Shown: positions 16,552 to 24,902, numbered from the stretch's first letter. The stretch is DNA of 24,966 bases from an uncultured Christensenella sp. (GCA_905203645.1 CAJKWP010000012.1:1-24966), one strand, 5' to 3'. The notes: generated from the letters alone by a model not told the origin. Numbers and translations are program-made.

Positions 16552-17589
16552 ATGGAAATTATCAAGCAACAAAAAGAATTCAAGTCTGTTTTGCAAAAAC
16601 GTAACATATATACAAAGCAAGATGCCGGCGTCGTATTTTTGCTTGCCGTTGTTATCCCACAAATAATTGGTACTGTGTTTGTAATACTGATGATGGTATA
16701 TTGCAATTTTGCGAAGAAAGACTATGCTCAAATTACAAATCAAACGTTGCCATTGGTTTTGCTTACTGCAATAAGTCAGTTGTGCTTTGTTGGTATCTTT
16801 TTTGGGTATAACGGTTTTATGCACATAAATGCAAAAAATGCGTGTCGCATTGATTTCAAGGTTGGTGCCACAAATATGATTTTTGCAATTTGTATTGGAA
16901 TAATCGCATTGTTTGGCTTTAACAACCTTATTACTTCGTTTGATGCCCTTTTCAAACTTTTGGGACACACATCTGCAAGTATGCCTTTGCCACTTGACAA
17001 TGGTTGGTGGCTCTGCTTGAATATTTTTCTTTTGGCTGTGCTCCCTGCCATTTTTGAAGAATTGTTGTTCCGCGGCATTATCCTTAACGGACTTCGCCAA
17101 TACGGAAAATGGACTGCTATAATCGTGTCCGCACTTCTGTTTGCACTTATCCATGGAAACATTGACCAACTTGTATATCCATTCTTGCTCGGTTTGATTT
17201 TTGCGGTTATTGCAGACCGTACGTCTTCGACAGTGCCAACCATATTTGCTCACTTTGTTAATAATTGCACTGTTATCGTAATAAACTATTTAAGTACAAT
17301 AAATCATGCATCACAAAATGTAACCGTTGATTTGAAGTTTGTGCTTTTGAGTATTTTGTTCGCAGTTTTGGCAGGTGCAACAATCGTTGGATTGCTGTTT
17401 TGCATAAAGCGTGAAGCAAAAGTATCAAAGGACAACAAACAGACAGCAATTCAGGACGATTCGACCGTCAATACCATAAATCAAAACGATTTGGCATATT
17501 TTGAAAAAGCCCAAACCAAACCAAACACATGTTTGTGGATTGGAATTGCGATTGGATGCATTATTTGGATGCTCAACTTGATTGTGTAA
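16552..17589 (+). CDS. CPBP (CAAX/Abi-type) intramembrane metalloprotease 1
   Basis: A 345-residue polytopic membrane protein of the CPBP family of glutamic/metallo intramembrane proteases. The catalytic motifs are E169-E170-L-L-F-R174, F197-A-L-I-H201 and H235 with N238/N239 (HFVNN), all in transmembrane helices. An N-terminal block with several helices (about residues 25-130) precedes the core, and a hydrophilic loop (about 285-325) precedes a final helix. Members in Gram-positive bacteria are often linked to peptide maturation, bacteriocin self-immunity or surface protein control, but no peptide gene is visible here. The start ATG 16552 is preceded by a -10 box, not by a ribosome binding site. 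The second CPBP gene follows after 38 bp. Confidence 0.9.
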   Translation: MEIIKQQKEFKSVLQKRNIYTKQDAGVVFLLAVVIPQIIGTVFVILMMVYCNFAKKDYAQITNQTLPLVLLTAISQLCFVGIFFGYNGFMHINAKNACRIDFKVGATNMIFAICIGIIALFGFNNLITSFDALFKLLGHTSASMPLPLDNGWWLCLNIFLLAVLPAIFEELLFRGIILNGLRQYGKWTAIIVSALLFALIHGNIDQLVYPFLLGLIFAVIADRTSSTVPTIFAHFVNNCTVIVINYLSTINHASQNVTVDLKFVLLSILFAVLAGATIVGLLFCIKREAKVSKDNKQTAIQDDSTVNTINQNDLAYFEKAQTKPNTCLWIGIAIGCIIWMLNLIV

Positions 17590-17627
17590 TTTTGAAACTT
17601 TTTATTTAACAAATTTTAAGGACAATT

Positions 17628-18743
17628 ATGAAAAACAAATCTAACTTTTTTTATGCAAATCTTATATATTCGATTATAATCTTTGGCTTTTGTGCCATAA
17701 GGGTTTTGTCTTCGCTCAACTTGCTCTCTTTTTTGGGAGATTATGAAAGCATTGTGTTGAGTGTTATATTACAAATCGGACTTATGCTTATTCTTCCCAT
17801 ATTTTTGTATGGCGGTCTTACCAAAAAGAAGCCAAAAGAAGTATTGAATTATTATGGTGTCAAAAAGTTATCAATTGGTGCGATTGGCATAAGTATTTTG
17901 ATTGGTGCAACTGTATACGTTTTGAACATAGGCGTATCATCATTCTTTTACACCATTTTGCAATCTTTGGGATACGAGAAACTTTCGTCTTCAACACAAA
18001 CTGAAAGTTATCCAGTCTATATGCTTTTTGTCAATTTGGCAATGACTGCAGTTTTGCCAGCTGTTTGTGAAGAAATAACGCATCGTGGTTTGCTTTTGAA
18101 AAACTATTCGTCATTGGGATACAAAAAGGCAATCATACTTTCAGGTATTTTGTTTGGACTTACCCACCTTAACATTGAACAATTCTTCTATGCATCAATT
18201 ATCGGTTTTGTTTTGGGTATAATAACCGTTTTGTGTGGCAATATCATACCTGCAATGATTATACACTTTATGAACAATGCCATAAATGTTTTGGTTGCTT
18301 ATTTTGTTTCAACAAGCACAACGTTCAATGCTTGGTACGAATCAATTTTTGCAAAACTTCAAAATGGAAATGTATTTGCATCAATAGCAACTTTGTTTGT
18401 AATTTTGCTTTTTCTTTTGGGACTTATGGTCTTTTTGATTTTCAAACTGTTTGAACAAACTGCGGTCAAAAACTTGAAACAAATCACCGAAGATTTGTCA
18501 CGCAAACGCCTTCGTGACGAACTTATGGGCGAACTTGTACCCGAAGAGCCATCACCTGACAAAGTTCCAATGCTTGTGCAACATCAAAACAGATTCTTCA
18601 ATATCTATATTCCAACGGATTGCATAGGCTATCCGCTCAAACAAATGTATCGCCCTTCCTTGAAAGAAAAATCAATCTTTTATGGAATGCTTACAACAAA
18701 CGTGTTGATTACAATTTTCACATTTGTTTGGGGTGTGCTGTAA
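17628..18743 (+). CDS. CPBP (CAAX/Abi-type) intramembrane metalloprotease 2
   Basis: A 371-residue polytopic membrane protein, a tandem relative of the gene before it. The catalytic motifs are E148-E149-I-T-H-R153, F176-G-L-T-H180 and H213 with N216/N217 (HFMNN). After the core comes a charged cytoplasmic stretch (about residues 285-345, rich in Arg, Glu and Asp) and a last hydrophobic helix, the same tail layout as in the first copy. AAGGA lies 5 nt before ATG 17628. Similarity to copy 1 is strong only around the motifs, so the duplication appears old or the two genes were joined secondarily. Substrate unknown. Confidence 0.9.
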   Translation: MKNKSNFFYANLIYSIIIFGFCAIRVLSSLNLLSFLGDYESIVLSVILQIGLMLILPIFLYGGLTKKKPKEVLNYYGVKKLSIGAIGISILIGATVYVLNIGVSSFFYTILQSLGYEKLSSSTQTESYPVYMLFVNLAMTAVLPAVCEEITHRGLLLKNYSSLGYKKAIILSGILFGLTHLNIEQFFYASIIGFVLGIITVLCGNIIPAMIIHFMNNAINVLVAYFVSTSTTFNAWYESIFAKLQNGNVFASIATLFVILLFLLGLMVFLIFKLFEQTAVKNLKQITEDLSRKRLRDELMGELVPEEPSPDKVPMLVQHQNRFFNIYIPTDCIGYPLKQMYRPSLKEKSIFYGMLTTNVLITIFTFVWGVL

Positions 18744-18761
18744 AATATAAACAACAAAAAT

Positions 18762-18812
18762 TACAACAAAAAACTGAGATATTCACTTGTCTCAGTTTTT
18801 TTGTTATTGTAA
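18762..18812. terminator. Two-way terminator between the CPBP and M1 peptidase genes
   Basis: The stem ACTGAGA/TCTCAGT (18773-18779 with 18790-18796) has a 10-nt loop and is flanked by an A run on the left and a T run on the right, with further pairing of CAACAAAA to TTTTGTTATTG. It can serve both converging genes. Confidence 0.85.
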
Positions 18813-18826
18813 TATAAAATACACCT

Positions 18827-20347
18827 TTAAGAAGCCGAAATGATCAGCACTTTTCCACCTAGCCACGAATCGAAAAACGCTTCAACATCTTTTTTTGAAT
18901 TCTTTTGAAAGCACGCTATCATATCTTGTGGCGATGCTATTTTGAAACAATAAGTTTGGAAATAATCTCTTGCACCTTCAAAAAAGTCCTTATCACCCAT
19001 AAAGGCTCTTAGACTGTCAAACATCAGCATGGATTTTACATAAGCAATATAAACGTATTCGGGGTCCGTTGGGTATTCGTCCAGTGCCCTTGTCATGCTT
19101 GTGTCAAGTTTTCCGTACACCGACGAATACACGTCAGTAAAAAAGGCATAGTTTCTGATTCCGTTCAAAATAATATTGTCCTTTGATCGCTTGTATTGCG
19201 GATTGTGTTCATAAAATATCGCCGTTGAATAGTCTGTCAAACCTTCGTCTTGCCAACCGTTGTCAAAGGCGTTTGAGCCGACCATATTGTACCACCATTG
19301 ATGTGCAATTTCATGGACAATAACGTTTTGATAATCAGTATAATTATCCAAACTGTCGGCTATATAGACCAAATTTGGATATTCCATTCCACCGTGTACA
19401 AAGTTTGTTTTTGCAACTGCAAGTGTGTCATAGGCGTATTTTCCAAACAGTTTGTTGAATGTTTTGACAGAATCTACTGCTGTTTGTAATGATTTTTCAA
19501 AATTTTCATCGTTGTAAAAAAAATACGTTATTTGAGTGCCGTCAACTGATGCTTGTGCAGTTTTGAATTTTGAACTTAAAACAAAAGCAAAATCTCGCAC
19601 TCTTTGTGCCGTTATAACCGACTTTGTGTAATCTTGTTCGGAGTATGAATGACCGTTTTGTATTTTGTTTTTGTATTCTTGTTTTTCTACAAGTTTTCCC
19701 GTATGCGCAATTGTGAGATTTGACGGATAATTTATTGTAACGTCATAATTTGCTGATTGTGAATAAAAAGGATCGCCGTTGCAATTATATCCTTTTGTCA
19801 TAAATTCGCCATCTTCAAAAACGCAAGCAATTGGATAAAAATTTGCGATATTGATTGTATTTTCCCCGTATCCAAATCTGTGATTGGCGTTGGGCAAAGT
19901 AACAGAAAATTCAATATGAAGAATAATACTTTCTTGTGGCGAAAGTTTTTTGGGCAACTCCACCATAAGTATGTTTTCATCTTCCCCACATATCGAAAAT
20001 TTTGCGTCATTTACATCAACAGTGACTTTGTCAACTGTTATTCCGCCATAACTTGTGCCATTGTAAAAGCAACTTGTATAATTCAAAAGCGAAACTACGC
20101 TTTGCTTTGAGCCCTGTCTGAAAGCAGACGGATAAAGATGAAAGCACAAGTTGTCAAGGACTGAATCGCTTTGATTTATGTATGTAACTGTTTCTTTTCC
20201 AGTCAGTGACTTGGCAGTATCGTCATAGAATATCTCCATTTGATAATGATTGTACATTTGTTGATCTTTTGCTTTGCAGGAACCAAACAAAAAACAAAAG
20301 CCCAAAGCACAAAGAGTTATGGACAAAATTTTGATTGATTTTTTCAT
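18827..20347 (-). CDS. M1-family (gluzincin) metallopeptidase, lipoprotein
   Basis: A 506-residue exported peptidase. A signal peptide ending in FLFGSC makes C24 the likely lipidated residue, so the enzyme would face the outside. The zinc site is complete: H345-E-I-A-H349, then E368 in QDEGLTDYST, the HExxH-x18-E spacing of family M1. GGMEYP (319-324) takes the place of the GAMEN substrate-binding motif. The first 260 residues form the beta-rich N-terminal domain typical of M1, and the C-terminal helical repeat domain of large aminopeptidases is missing. The length fits the short M1 lipoproteins of Bacillota. The start is ATG 20347, with GAGGT 5 nt upstream; the ATG at 20359 overlaps that site. 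It probably trims peptides at the cell surface. Confidence 0.92.
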   Translation of the reverse strand: MKKSIKILSITLCALGFCFLFGSCKAKDQQMYNHYQMEIFYDDTAKSLTGKETVTYINQSDSVLDNLCFHLYPSAFRQGSKQSVVSLLNYTSCFYNGTSYGGITVDKVTVDVNDAKFSICGEDENILMVELPKKLSPQESIILHIEFSVTLPNANHRFGYGENTINIANFYPIACVFEDGEFMTKGYNCNGDPFYSQSANYDVTINYPSNLTIAHTGKLVEKQEYKNKIQNGHSYSEQDYTKSVITAQRVRDFAFVLSSKFKTAQASVDGTQITYFFYNDENFEKSLQTAVDSVKTFNKLFGKYAYDTLAVAKTNFVHGGMEYPNLVYIADSLDNYTDYQNVIVHEIAHQWWYNMVGSNAFDNGWQDEGLTDYSTAIFYEHNPQYKRSKDNIILNGIRNYAFFTDVYSSVYGKLDTSMTRALDEYPTDPEYVYIAYVKSMLMFDSLRAFMGDKDFFEGARDYFQTYCFKIASPQDMIACFQKNSKKDVEAFFDSWLGGKVLIISAS

Positions 20348-20442
20348 GTAATACCTCATTTATACTTATGCTTGTTTAAATGCAGATATGAAAGTCGTTG
20401 TTTGGCAATTTGCAAAATAATTTTGGAAAAATAGAATAAAAG

Positions 20443-20472
20443 TTGAAAACATAAGCATAGATGTGTTAAAAT
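20443..20472 (+). promoter_or_regulatory. Promoter of the dnaD-dnaI-DUF1538-PII operon
   Basis: TTGAAA (20443-20448) is followed after 18 nt by TAAAAT (20467-20472), preceded by TGT (extended -10). The predicted start near 20479 gives a leader of about 26 nt containing AAAAGGA at 20484-20490. Confidence 0.6.
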
Positions 20473-20504
20473 ATTTTTTGTACAAAAGGAAAATAAATAA
20501 TTCT

Positions 20505-21947
20505 ATGGCTCTTTGCAAAATGTCTTCACAGGCTGTTATAAACGAAAAAACTCAGGTTGATAATTTGTTTATCAACAATTTTTTGCCAAATGCTCCTGAA
20601 AATTGCGTAAAAGTGTATCTGTATGGACTTTACAAGTGTAATAATGCGCAAAGTTTGGATAACTCATTGGAAAGTTTCAGTCAAAACTTGAATATTCCCG
20701 AAAGCGAACTTGAAAGCATCTTTTTTTATTGGCAAGAGCAAGGTCTTGTTCAAGTTACAAACACAAATCCATTTGAAGTTTTGTATTTGCCACTGAAAAA
20801 TTTGTTTTCAAATATAAAAAAATATAAACCTGAAAAATTTGCAGAATTCAACGTCAAAGTTCAGGAAATATTGAATGGCAGAATGATTTATCCAAATGAA
20901 TATGCCGAATATTATTATCTTATCGAAAACACCAAGTTCGAACAAAATGCCCTGCTTTTGTTGATTGGCTATTGCGTTCAAATCAAGGGTGCAAATGTTG
21001 GTGTAAATTATATCACAACAGTTGCGAACAACTGGGCAAGTGAAAATATCAAAACCATAGAGAAAGTTGAAGAAAAAATCAACGAACTCAACCTTGTTGA
21101 AAGTAATTTTGGCATTCTTTTGAAGAGTTTGGGAATAAAGCGTAATCCAACGATAGAAGAGCGTGAAATGTGGAACGTTTGGACAAAACAACTTGGTTTT
21201 GACGAAGAAACCATTTTGTTTGTCGCAAAATATTTCAAATCATCAAAACGACTTAATTTTGAAAAATTGGACAACATTTTCAAAAAATATTTTGAAATGC
21301 GTCTTTTCACACAGCAAGAAATTTCTTCGTTTGAAAAACAACATGAAAATTATGTGAATATTGCAAAGCAAGTCAACAGCAACTTGGGTCTTTTTTATGA
21401 AAATCTTGAACCAGTTGTTGAAAACTATATCGTAAAATGGGTTGCAATGGGTTTTGAAGAAGATGGTCTGAAAGCACTTGCAGAATTTTGCTTCAAAAAA
21501 TCTATTCGTACTCTTGAAGGTATGAATGCAATTGTAAACAAATTTTTTAAACTTGGAACTGTAAGTTTGCAAAGTATAAATCAATACTTTGAAGATATGA
21601 TTGCCTATGATGAAAAAATCAAGACTATTTTGATAAAACTTAATCTCAACCGCAATGTCAACAACTGGGACAGAAGTTTTTACAAGACTTGGACGGAAGA
21701 TTGGAAGATAAACGACCAACTTTTTGCTTATGCAATCGAACTTTCAAAGGACAAAATTCAACCAATGAATTATCTTAACAAAACATTGTCATCTTTTTAC
21801 GAGATGAAAATTGAAACTGTAGAAGATGCGAAAAAACTTGGACTTTATATTGGTGGATGTGAGCAAAAGTCAACTTTGAAAGGTCGCAGTTATACAGCAA
21901 GCGAACTCAATTCCCTGTTCGATTCGCTTGACGAACTTGAGGTGTGA
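20505..21947 (+). CDS. DnaD/DnaB-like replication initiation protein with four tandem DDBH2-type units
   Basis: A 480-residue protein. Residues about 18-95 form a DnaD-type winged helix (VKVYLYGLYKCNN, then PESELESIFFYWQEQGLVQV). Four related helical units follow at about 131-195, 214-279, 302-364 and 386-446. Each has an aromatic/Trp near its start, a hydrophobic helix and an (I/L)-x-x-(I/V/T)-(L/F)-x-x-(F/W) stretch followed by a T-x-(E/Q)-x-(I/V/A) turn. Unit 1 carries the classic YITTVANNWASENIKTIEKV. W226, W312 and W396 mark the same site at 86 and 84 residues. DnaD normally has one such C-terminal unit and DnaB of Bacillus has two. The role inferred is helicase loading at oriC with the loader encoded next. 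ATG 20505 lies 14 nt after AAAAGGA, which is long; ATG 20520 is an alternative start. Confidence 0.85.
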   Translation: MALCKMSSQAVINEKTQVDNLFINNFLPNAPENCVKVYLYGLYKCNNAQSLDNSLESFSQNLNIPESELESIFFYWQEQGLVQVTNTNPFEVLYLPLKNLFSNIKKYKPEKFAEFNVKVQEILNGRMIYPNEYAEYYYLIENTKFEQNALLLLIGYCVQIKGANVGVNYITTVANNWASENIKTIEKVEEKINELNLVESNFGILLKSLGIKRNPTIEEREMWNVWTKQLGFDEETILFVAKYFKSSKRLNFEKLDNIFKKYFEMRLFTQQEISSFEKQHENYVNIAKQVNSNLGLFYENLEPVVENYIVKWVAMGFEEDGLKALAEFCFKKSIRTLEGMNAIVNKFFKLGTVSLQSINQYFEDMIAYDEKIKTILIKLNLNRNVNNWDRSFYKTWTEDWKINDQLFAYAIELSKDKIQPMNYLNKTLSSFYEMKIETVEDAKKLGLYIGGCEQKSTLKGRSYTASELNSLFDSLDELEV

Positions 21948-21949
21948 TT

Positions 21950-22861
21950 ATGATAACCAAAAAAGCGATTTCAAGCCTTAAAGAAAAAATAAAGATGCAA
22001 GATGGGAAAAGACGAAAAGTATTGCAAGATTTGCTTGAAAACAGTGATTTTGAAAAAAACTATGCTTTGTACAAAAATTTGATAATCCAAAAATCCAAAG
22101 CAGAATTTGAAAATCAAAAATTTGACGAAAGTCAACTTGAATCTTGCAAAAAAAATCTTGAAAAATTTATAAGTGAAAAGACTGAGTTTAAAACAAATCC
22201 CCTTTCCCTGCTTGAACCTGTAATTATTTGCAAAAAATGCATGGACAACTTTTTTGTTGATGGAAAACCTTGCAGTTGTTTGAAAAGTGAAATATCTATG
22301 CTTTTGAGGCAAGAATCCAATCTGAAAAATTTTCAAAAATTTTCAGACAGCAATTTTGACATCTTTGATGACAAGAAAAAGTATCAAAACCTGTACGCAT
22401 TTGCCGAAAACTGGTGCAAAAATCCACTGAACAACAAAGTTGTAAATTTTGGTTTTTTTGGAAATACTGGAAATGGAAAAACGTTTTTGATGCAATGTAT
22501 GGCGGATGAACTTGTCCAAAACGGATATTGTATTTATTTTACTACTGCTTTCAACATGCTTGACAAAATTTTCAAAGGCAATGCCGAGAACGAAAGCGAA
22601 TTGATAAAAAAATTCATTGATTGCGATATTTTGTTTGTTGACGACCTTGGAACTGAAAAGTTTTTCAAAAATCAAAACGAAAACTATCTGTATACGATTG
22701 TAAATCAAAGAATGATAACTGGCAAACCAATCATTTTCAGTACCAATCTTGAACTTCAAGATTTTTATGAAAGATATGGCGAGCGAATTTTTTCAAGATT
22801 GGTTAACAAACAAAAATCAAAGATATTTTGGTTTGACCAAAAAGATTTGAGGATAAAATAA
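21950..22861 (+). CDS. dnaI: DnaI/DnaC-like AAA+ replicative helicase loader
   Basis: A 303-residue protein. An N-terminal helical region is followed by a probable zinc site with four cysteines (C94, C97, C108, C110, as CKKC and CSC), as in Bacillus DnaI. The AAA+ domain has Walker A GNTGNGKT (171-178), Walker B ILFVDD (227-232), sensor 1 IIFSTN (261-266) and an arginine-finger region GERIFSRL (277-284). It loads the replicative helicase DnaB/DnaC onto DNA at the origin or at restarted forks. GAGGT (21939-21943), inside the end of the DnaD-like gene, lies 6 nt before ATG 21950. The two genes are separated by 2 bp, so they are translated together. Confidence 0.93.
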   Translation: MITKKAISSLKEKIKMQDGKRRKVLQDLLENSDFEKNYALYKNLIIQKSKAEFENQKFDESQLESCKKNLEKFISEKTEFKTNPLSLLEPVIICKKCMDNFFVDGKPCSCLKSEISMLLRQESNLKNFQKFSDSNFDIFDDKKKYQNLYAFAENWCKNPLNNKVVNFGFFGNTGNGKTFLMQCMADELVQNGYCIYFTTAFNMLDKIFKGNAENESELIKKFIDCDILFVDDLGTEKFFKNQNENYLYTIVNQRMITGKPIIFSTNLELQDFYERYGERIFSRLVNKQKSKIFWFDQKDLRIK

Positions 22862-22862
22862 T

Positions 22863-24293
22863 ATGCTTTCAAAAATCAAAGAAGCGACCATACCGGTGTT
22901 TATCCTGTTTGCAGTGGTGGGATTGATTTTTGCTGTCGGTTTGGTGCCCTTTGACGGCAACTTGTTTTTGCATTTTTCTCTGTGTTGTTTGGGTCTTATC
23001 GTCGGGCAAGTTGTCTTTTTGTTTGGTGCTGACAATTCGGTTTTAAAGTTTGGTAAACACGCAGGCGTCAGTCTTATGCAAAGCAAAAAAATGTACCTTA
23101 TAATTTTGTTTGGAGGAATATTTGGTTTTTTTGCAACACTTGCAGAACCCGATTTGCAACTTTTGACAAAATTTTTGAATGCAGTTTCAAGCGATATAAA
23201 CAAATTTTTGTTTATGGCCGCTGTTGGATTGGGTGTCGGCTTTTTTGTTTGTCTTGCTTTCTTTCGAATTTTGAAAGGTATAAAATTAAGATATTTTTTG
23301 ATTGGAACTTACGCTTTGATTTTTGTGCTTGCAATCTTTTCTCCAAATGAATACTTGGCACTTTCGTTTGATGCTTCTGGTATTACAACTGGACCAATTA
23401 CCGTTCCATTTTTGATGGCCCTTACCATTGGAATATGCTCTGCAAGGACAACAAACAAAAAAGAGGATAATTTTGGAGTTATAGCACTTGGATCTGCCGG
23501 TCCAATTTTGGCTGTTTTGATATTGTCATATTTTTATCCTGCAAGCGCAAGCACATTCGCATTGGAAAATGATTCATTCGTGGAAGTTTTAATTGACAAT
23601 ATCGCTTCCGTATGTATAGCATTTTTGCCTATAATTGTTATTTTTGTTATCATGCAACTTATTGCATTCAAATTTCCGCAAAAACAACTTTTCAAGTTAC
23701 TGCTTAACTTTTTGATTTGCGCATTTGGGCTTGTGATTTTTTTAACAAGTGCAGTTTACGGATTTTCGCCTATGGGCATTTATATTGGACAAAAAATGGA
23801 AAGCACAGCGGTGTTAATATTGCTTGTATTGTTATTTGGACTTGTTTTGGTCTTTACAGAACCCGCAATAAAAATATTGCTTAATCAAATTGAAGATATA
23901 ACTTCAGGATCTATAAAACCATTTTCCATTGTACTAAGCCTTGTAATTGCAATTTCGCTTTCTCTTTTAATGTCATTGTTGCGTGTATTTTTTGATTTTT
24001 CGATGTGGTACTATTTGGCCCCATGCATAATCTTAGCTCTTTCATTGACATTCTTTTCGCCACCACTATTTTATTCAATTGGTTTTGACAGTGGTGGCGT
24101 GGTAAGTGGAACAATGCTTGTAGCATTTGTACTTCCTTTCTTTATTGGGATTGCAAACCGCACTCATGGCAGTGCTTTTTCCGCCTTTGGAACAGTTGCT
24201 CTTTGTGCACTGCTCCCTATAATTTCAATCGAAATCTTGGGAATAGTTTACAAAATCAAATTGAAAAAATCAAAACAAAAGGAGAATCAATGA
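22863..24293 (+). CDS. DUF1538 membrane protein, duplicated (UmpA-UmpB-like fusion)
   Basis: A 476-residue polytopic inner-membrane protein with about a dozen hydrophobic segments. The sequence is an internal duplication. TLAEPDL (92-98) with FDASGITTGPITVPF (169-183) in the first half recurs as FTEPAIK (331-337) with FDSGGVVSGTMLVAF (408-422) in the second. These are DUF1538 signatures. In other bacteria DUF1538 proteins occur as two separate genes or one fused gene beside a P-II gene, as here. A transport role is likely from topology and neighbour, but the substrate is not known to me. The second copy has lost the TTGP and VPF residues, so the halves may be functionally unequal. ATG 22863 starts 2 bp after the dnaI stop with GAGGA 9 nt upstream, and the stop overlaps the next start (ATGA). 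Confidence 0.85.
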   Translation: MLSKIKEATIPVFILFAVVGLIFAVGLVPFDGNLFLHFSLCCLGLIVGQVVFLFGADNSVLKFGKHAGVSLMQSKKMYLIILFGGIFGFFATLAEPDLQLLTKFLNAVSSDINKFLFMAAVGLGVGFFVCLAFFRILKGIKLRYFLIGTYALIFVLAIFSPNEYLALSFDASGITTGPITVPFLMALTIGICSARTTNKKEDNFGVIALGSAGPILAVLILSYFYPASASTFALENDSFVEVLIDNIASVCIAFLPIIVIFVIMQLIAFKFPQKQLFKLLLNFLICAFGLVIFLTSAVYGFSPMGIYIGQKMESTAVLILLVLLFGLVLVFTEPAIKILLNQIEDITSGSIKPFSIVLSLVIAISLSLLMSLLRVFFDFSMWYYLAPCIILALSLTFFSPPLFYSIGFDSGGVVSGTMLVAFVLPFFIGIANRTHGSAFSAFGTVALCALLPIISIEILGIVYKIKLKKSKQKENQ

Positions 24294-24892
24294 GAAATTA
24301 TATTTTGATTGTAAGAAAAAAATGTCAAAACAAAGTTGAAGATTTCTTGAAAGCAAACGAAATTACTGAATGTTTTGAAATGCACGGCAATTCTTCAAAA
24401 GTAAACTTTTTGAAAGAACTACTGAATTTGTATTCGAATGAGTTGATTGTGTACTTTTTCAAGGCAAAAACAAAAAATATTTTAGCATTGAAAAAGTTTT
24501 TGAAACATTCGCCAAGATATCGCAGTTCACTGTTACTTGGCATAAAAAAGGAGATTGAAATGGAAAAGTTGGAAAAAGAAAAAATAACAGATTACCCAAG
24601 GTTGGTTGTGGCTATCGTTCCAGCGGGATTTAATGAAATTGTTGTTGATTGCGTAAAAGAAATTGGCGAAAGCGGAGCAACTATTCTTTCGGGCAAAGGT
24701 ATGGGCAAAAATTATTCGTCTTTTATGGGAATTGAACTTGAAAATGAAAAGGATGTTGTTTTGATAGCAACACAAAAATCTCATACTAATCGCCTTGCAA
24801 ACCTTGTAAGAAAACGTGCAATCGAACAAGACGTGCAAGGGCTTGTTTTCACGATTCCATTGGAAGATTACAAAACTTTTAAAAATAGATAA
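24290..24892 (+). CDS. Double-domain P-II-like regulatory protein
   Basis: A 200-residue cytoplasmic protein. Residues about 103-193 fit the ferredoxin-like fold of P-II proteins: RLVVAIVPAGFNEIVVDCVKEIGESGATILSGKGMGK, then DVVLIATQ, a helix, and GLVFTIPLEDY at the end. The T-loop region between GMGK and DVVLI is much shorter than in GlnB/GlnK and has no uridylylation tyrosine in the usual context. Residues 1-85 (YILIVRKK, then ELIVYFFKAKTKNILALKKFL) look like a degraded second P-II-like unit, joined by a charged helix (86-100). AAAAGGAG sits 5 nt before ATG 24290, which overlaps the DUF1538 stop. The tight coupling suggests that it binds and gates the membrane protein in response to a nucleotide or metabolite; this is inference. 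The ATG is chosen over the in-frame upstream ATG 24203, which lies inside the DUF1538 gene. Confidence 0.82.
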   Translation: MRNYILIVRKKCQNKVEDFLKANEITECFEMHGNSSKVNFLKELLNLYSNELIVYFFKAKTKNILALKKFLKHSPRYRSSLLLGIKKEIEMEKLEKEKITDYPRLVVAIVPAGFNEIVVDCVKEIGESGATILSGKGMGKNYSSFMGIELENEKDVVLIATQKSHTNRLANLVRKRAIEQDVQGLVFTIPLEDYKTFKNR

Positions 24893-24902
24893 AAACAGAT
24901 AA

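Noticed and set aside
16525..17253. A 242-codon open frame on the minus strand opposite the first CPBP gene
   Set aside because: The plus-strand frame has complete CPBP motifs; the minus frame has no start signal, a Cys/Lys/Asn-rich composition and no recognisable domain.
20505..22861. The DnaD-DnaC pair as part of a prophage or conjugative element
   Set aside because: No integrase, structural, relaxase or attachment sequences are visible, and the same gene order is a normal chromosomal arrangement in Clostridia.
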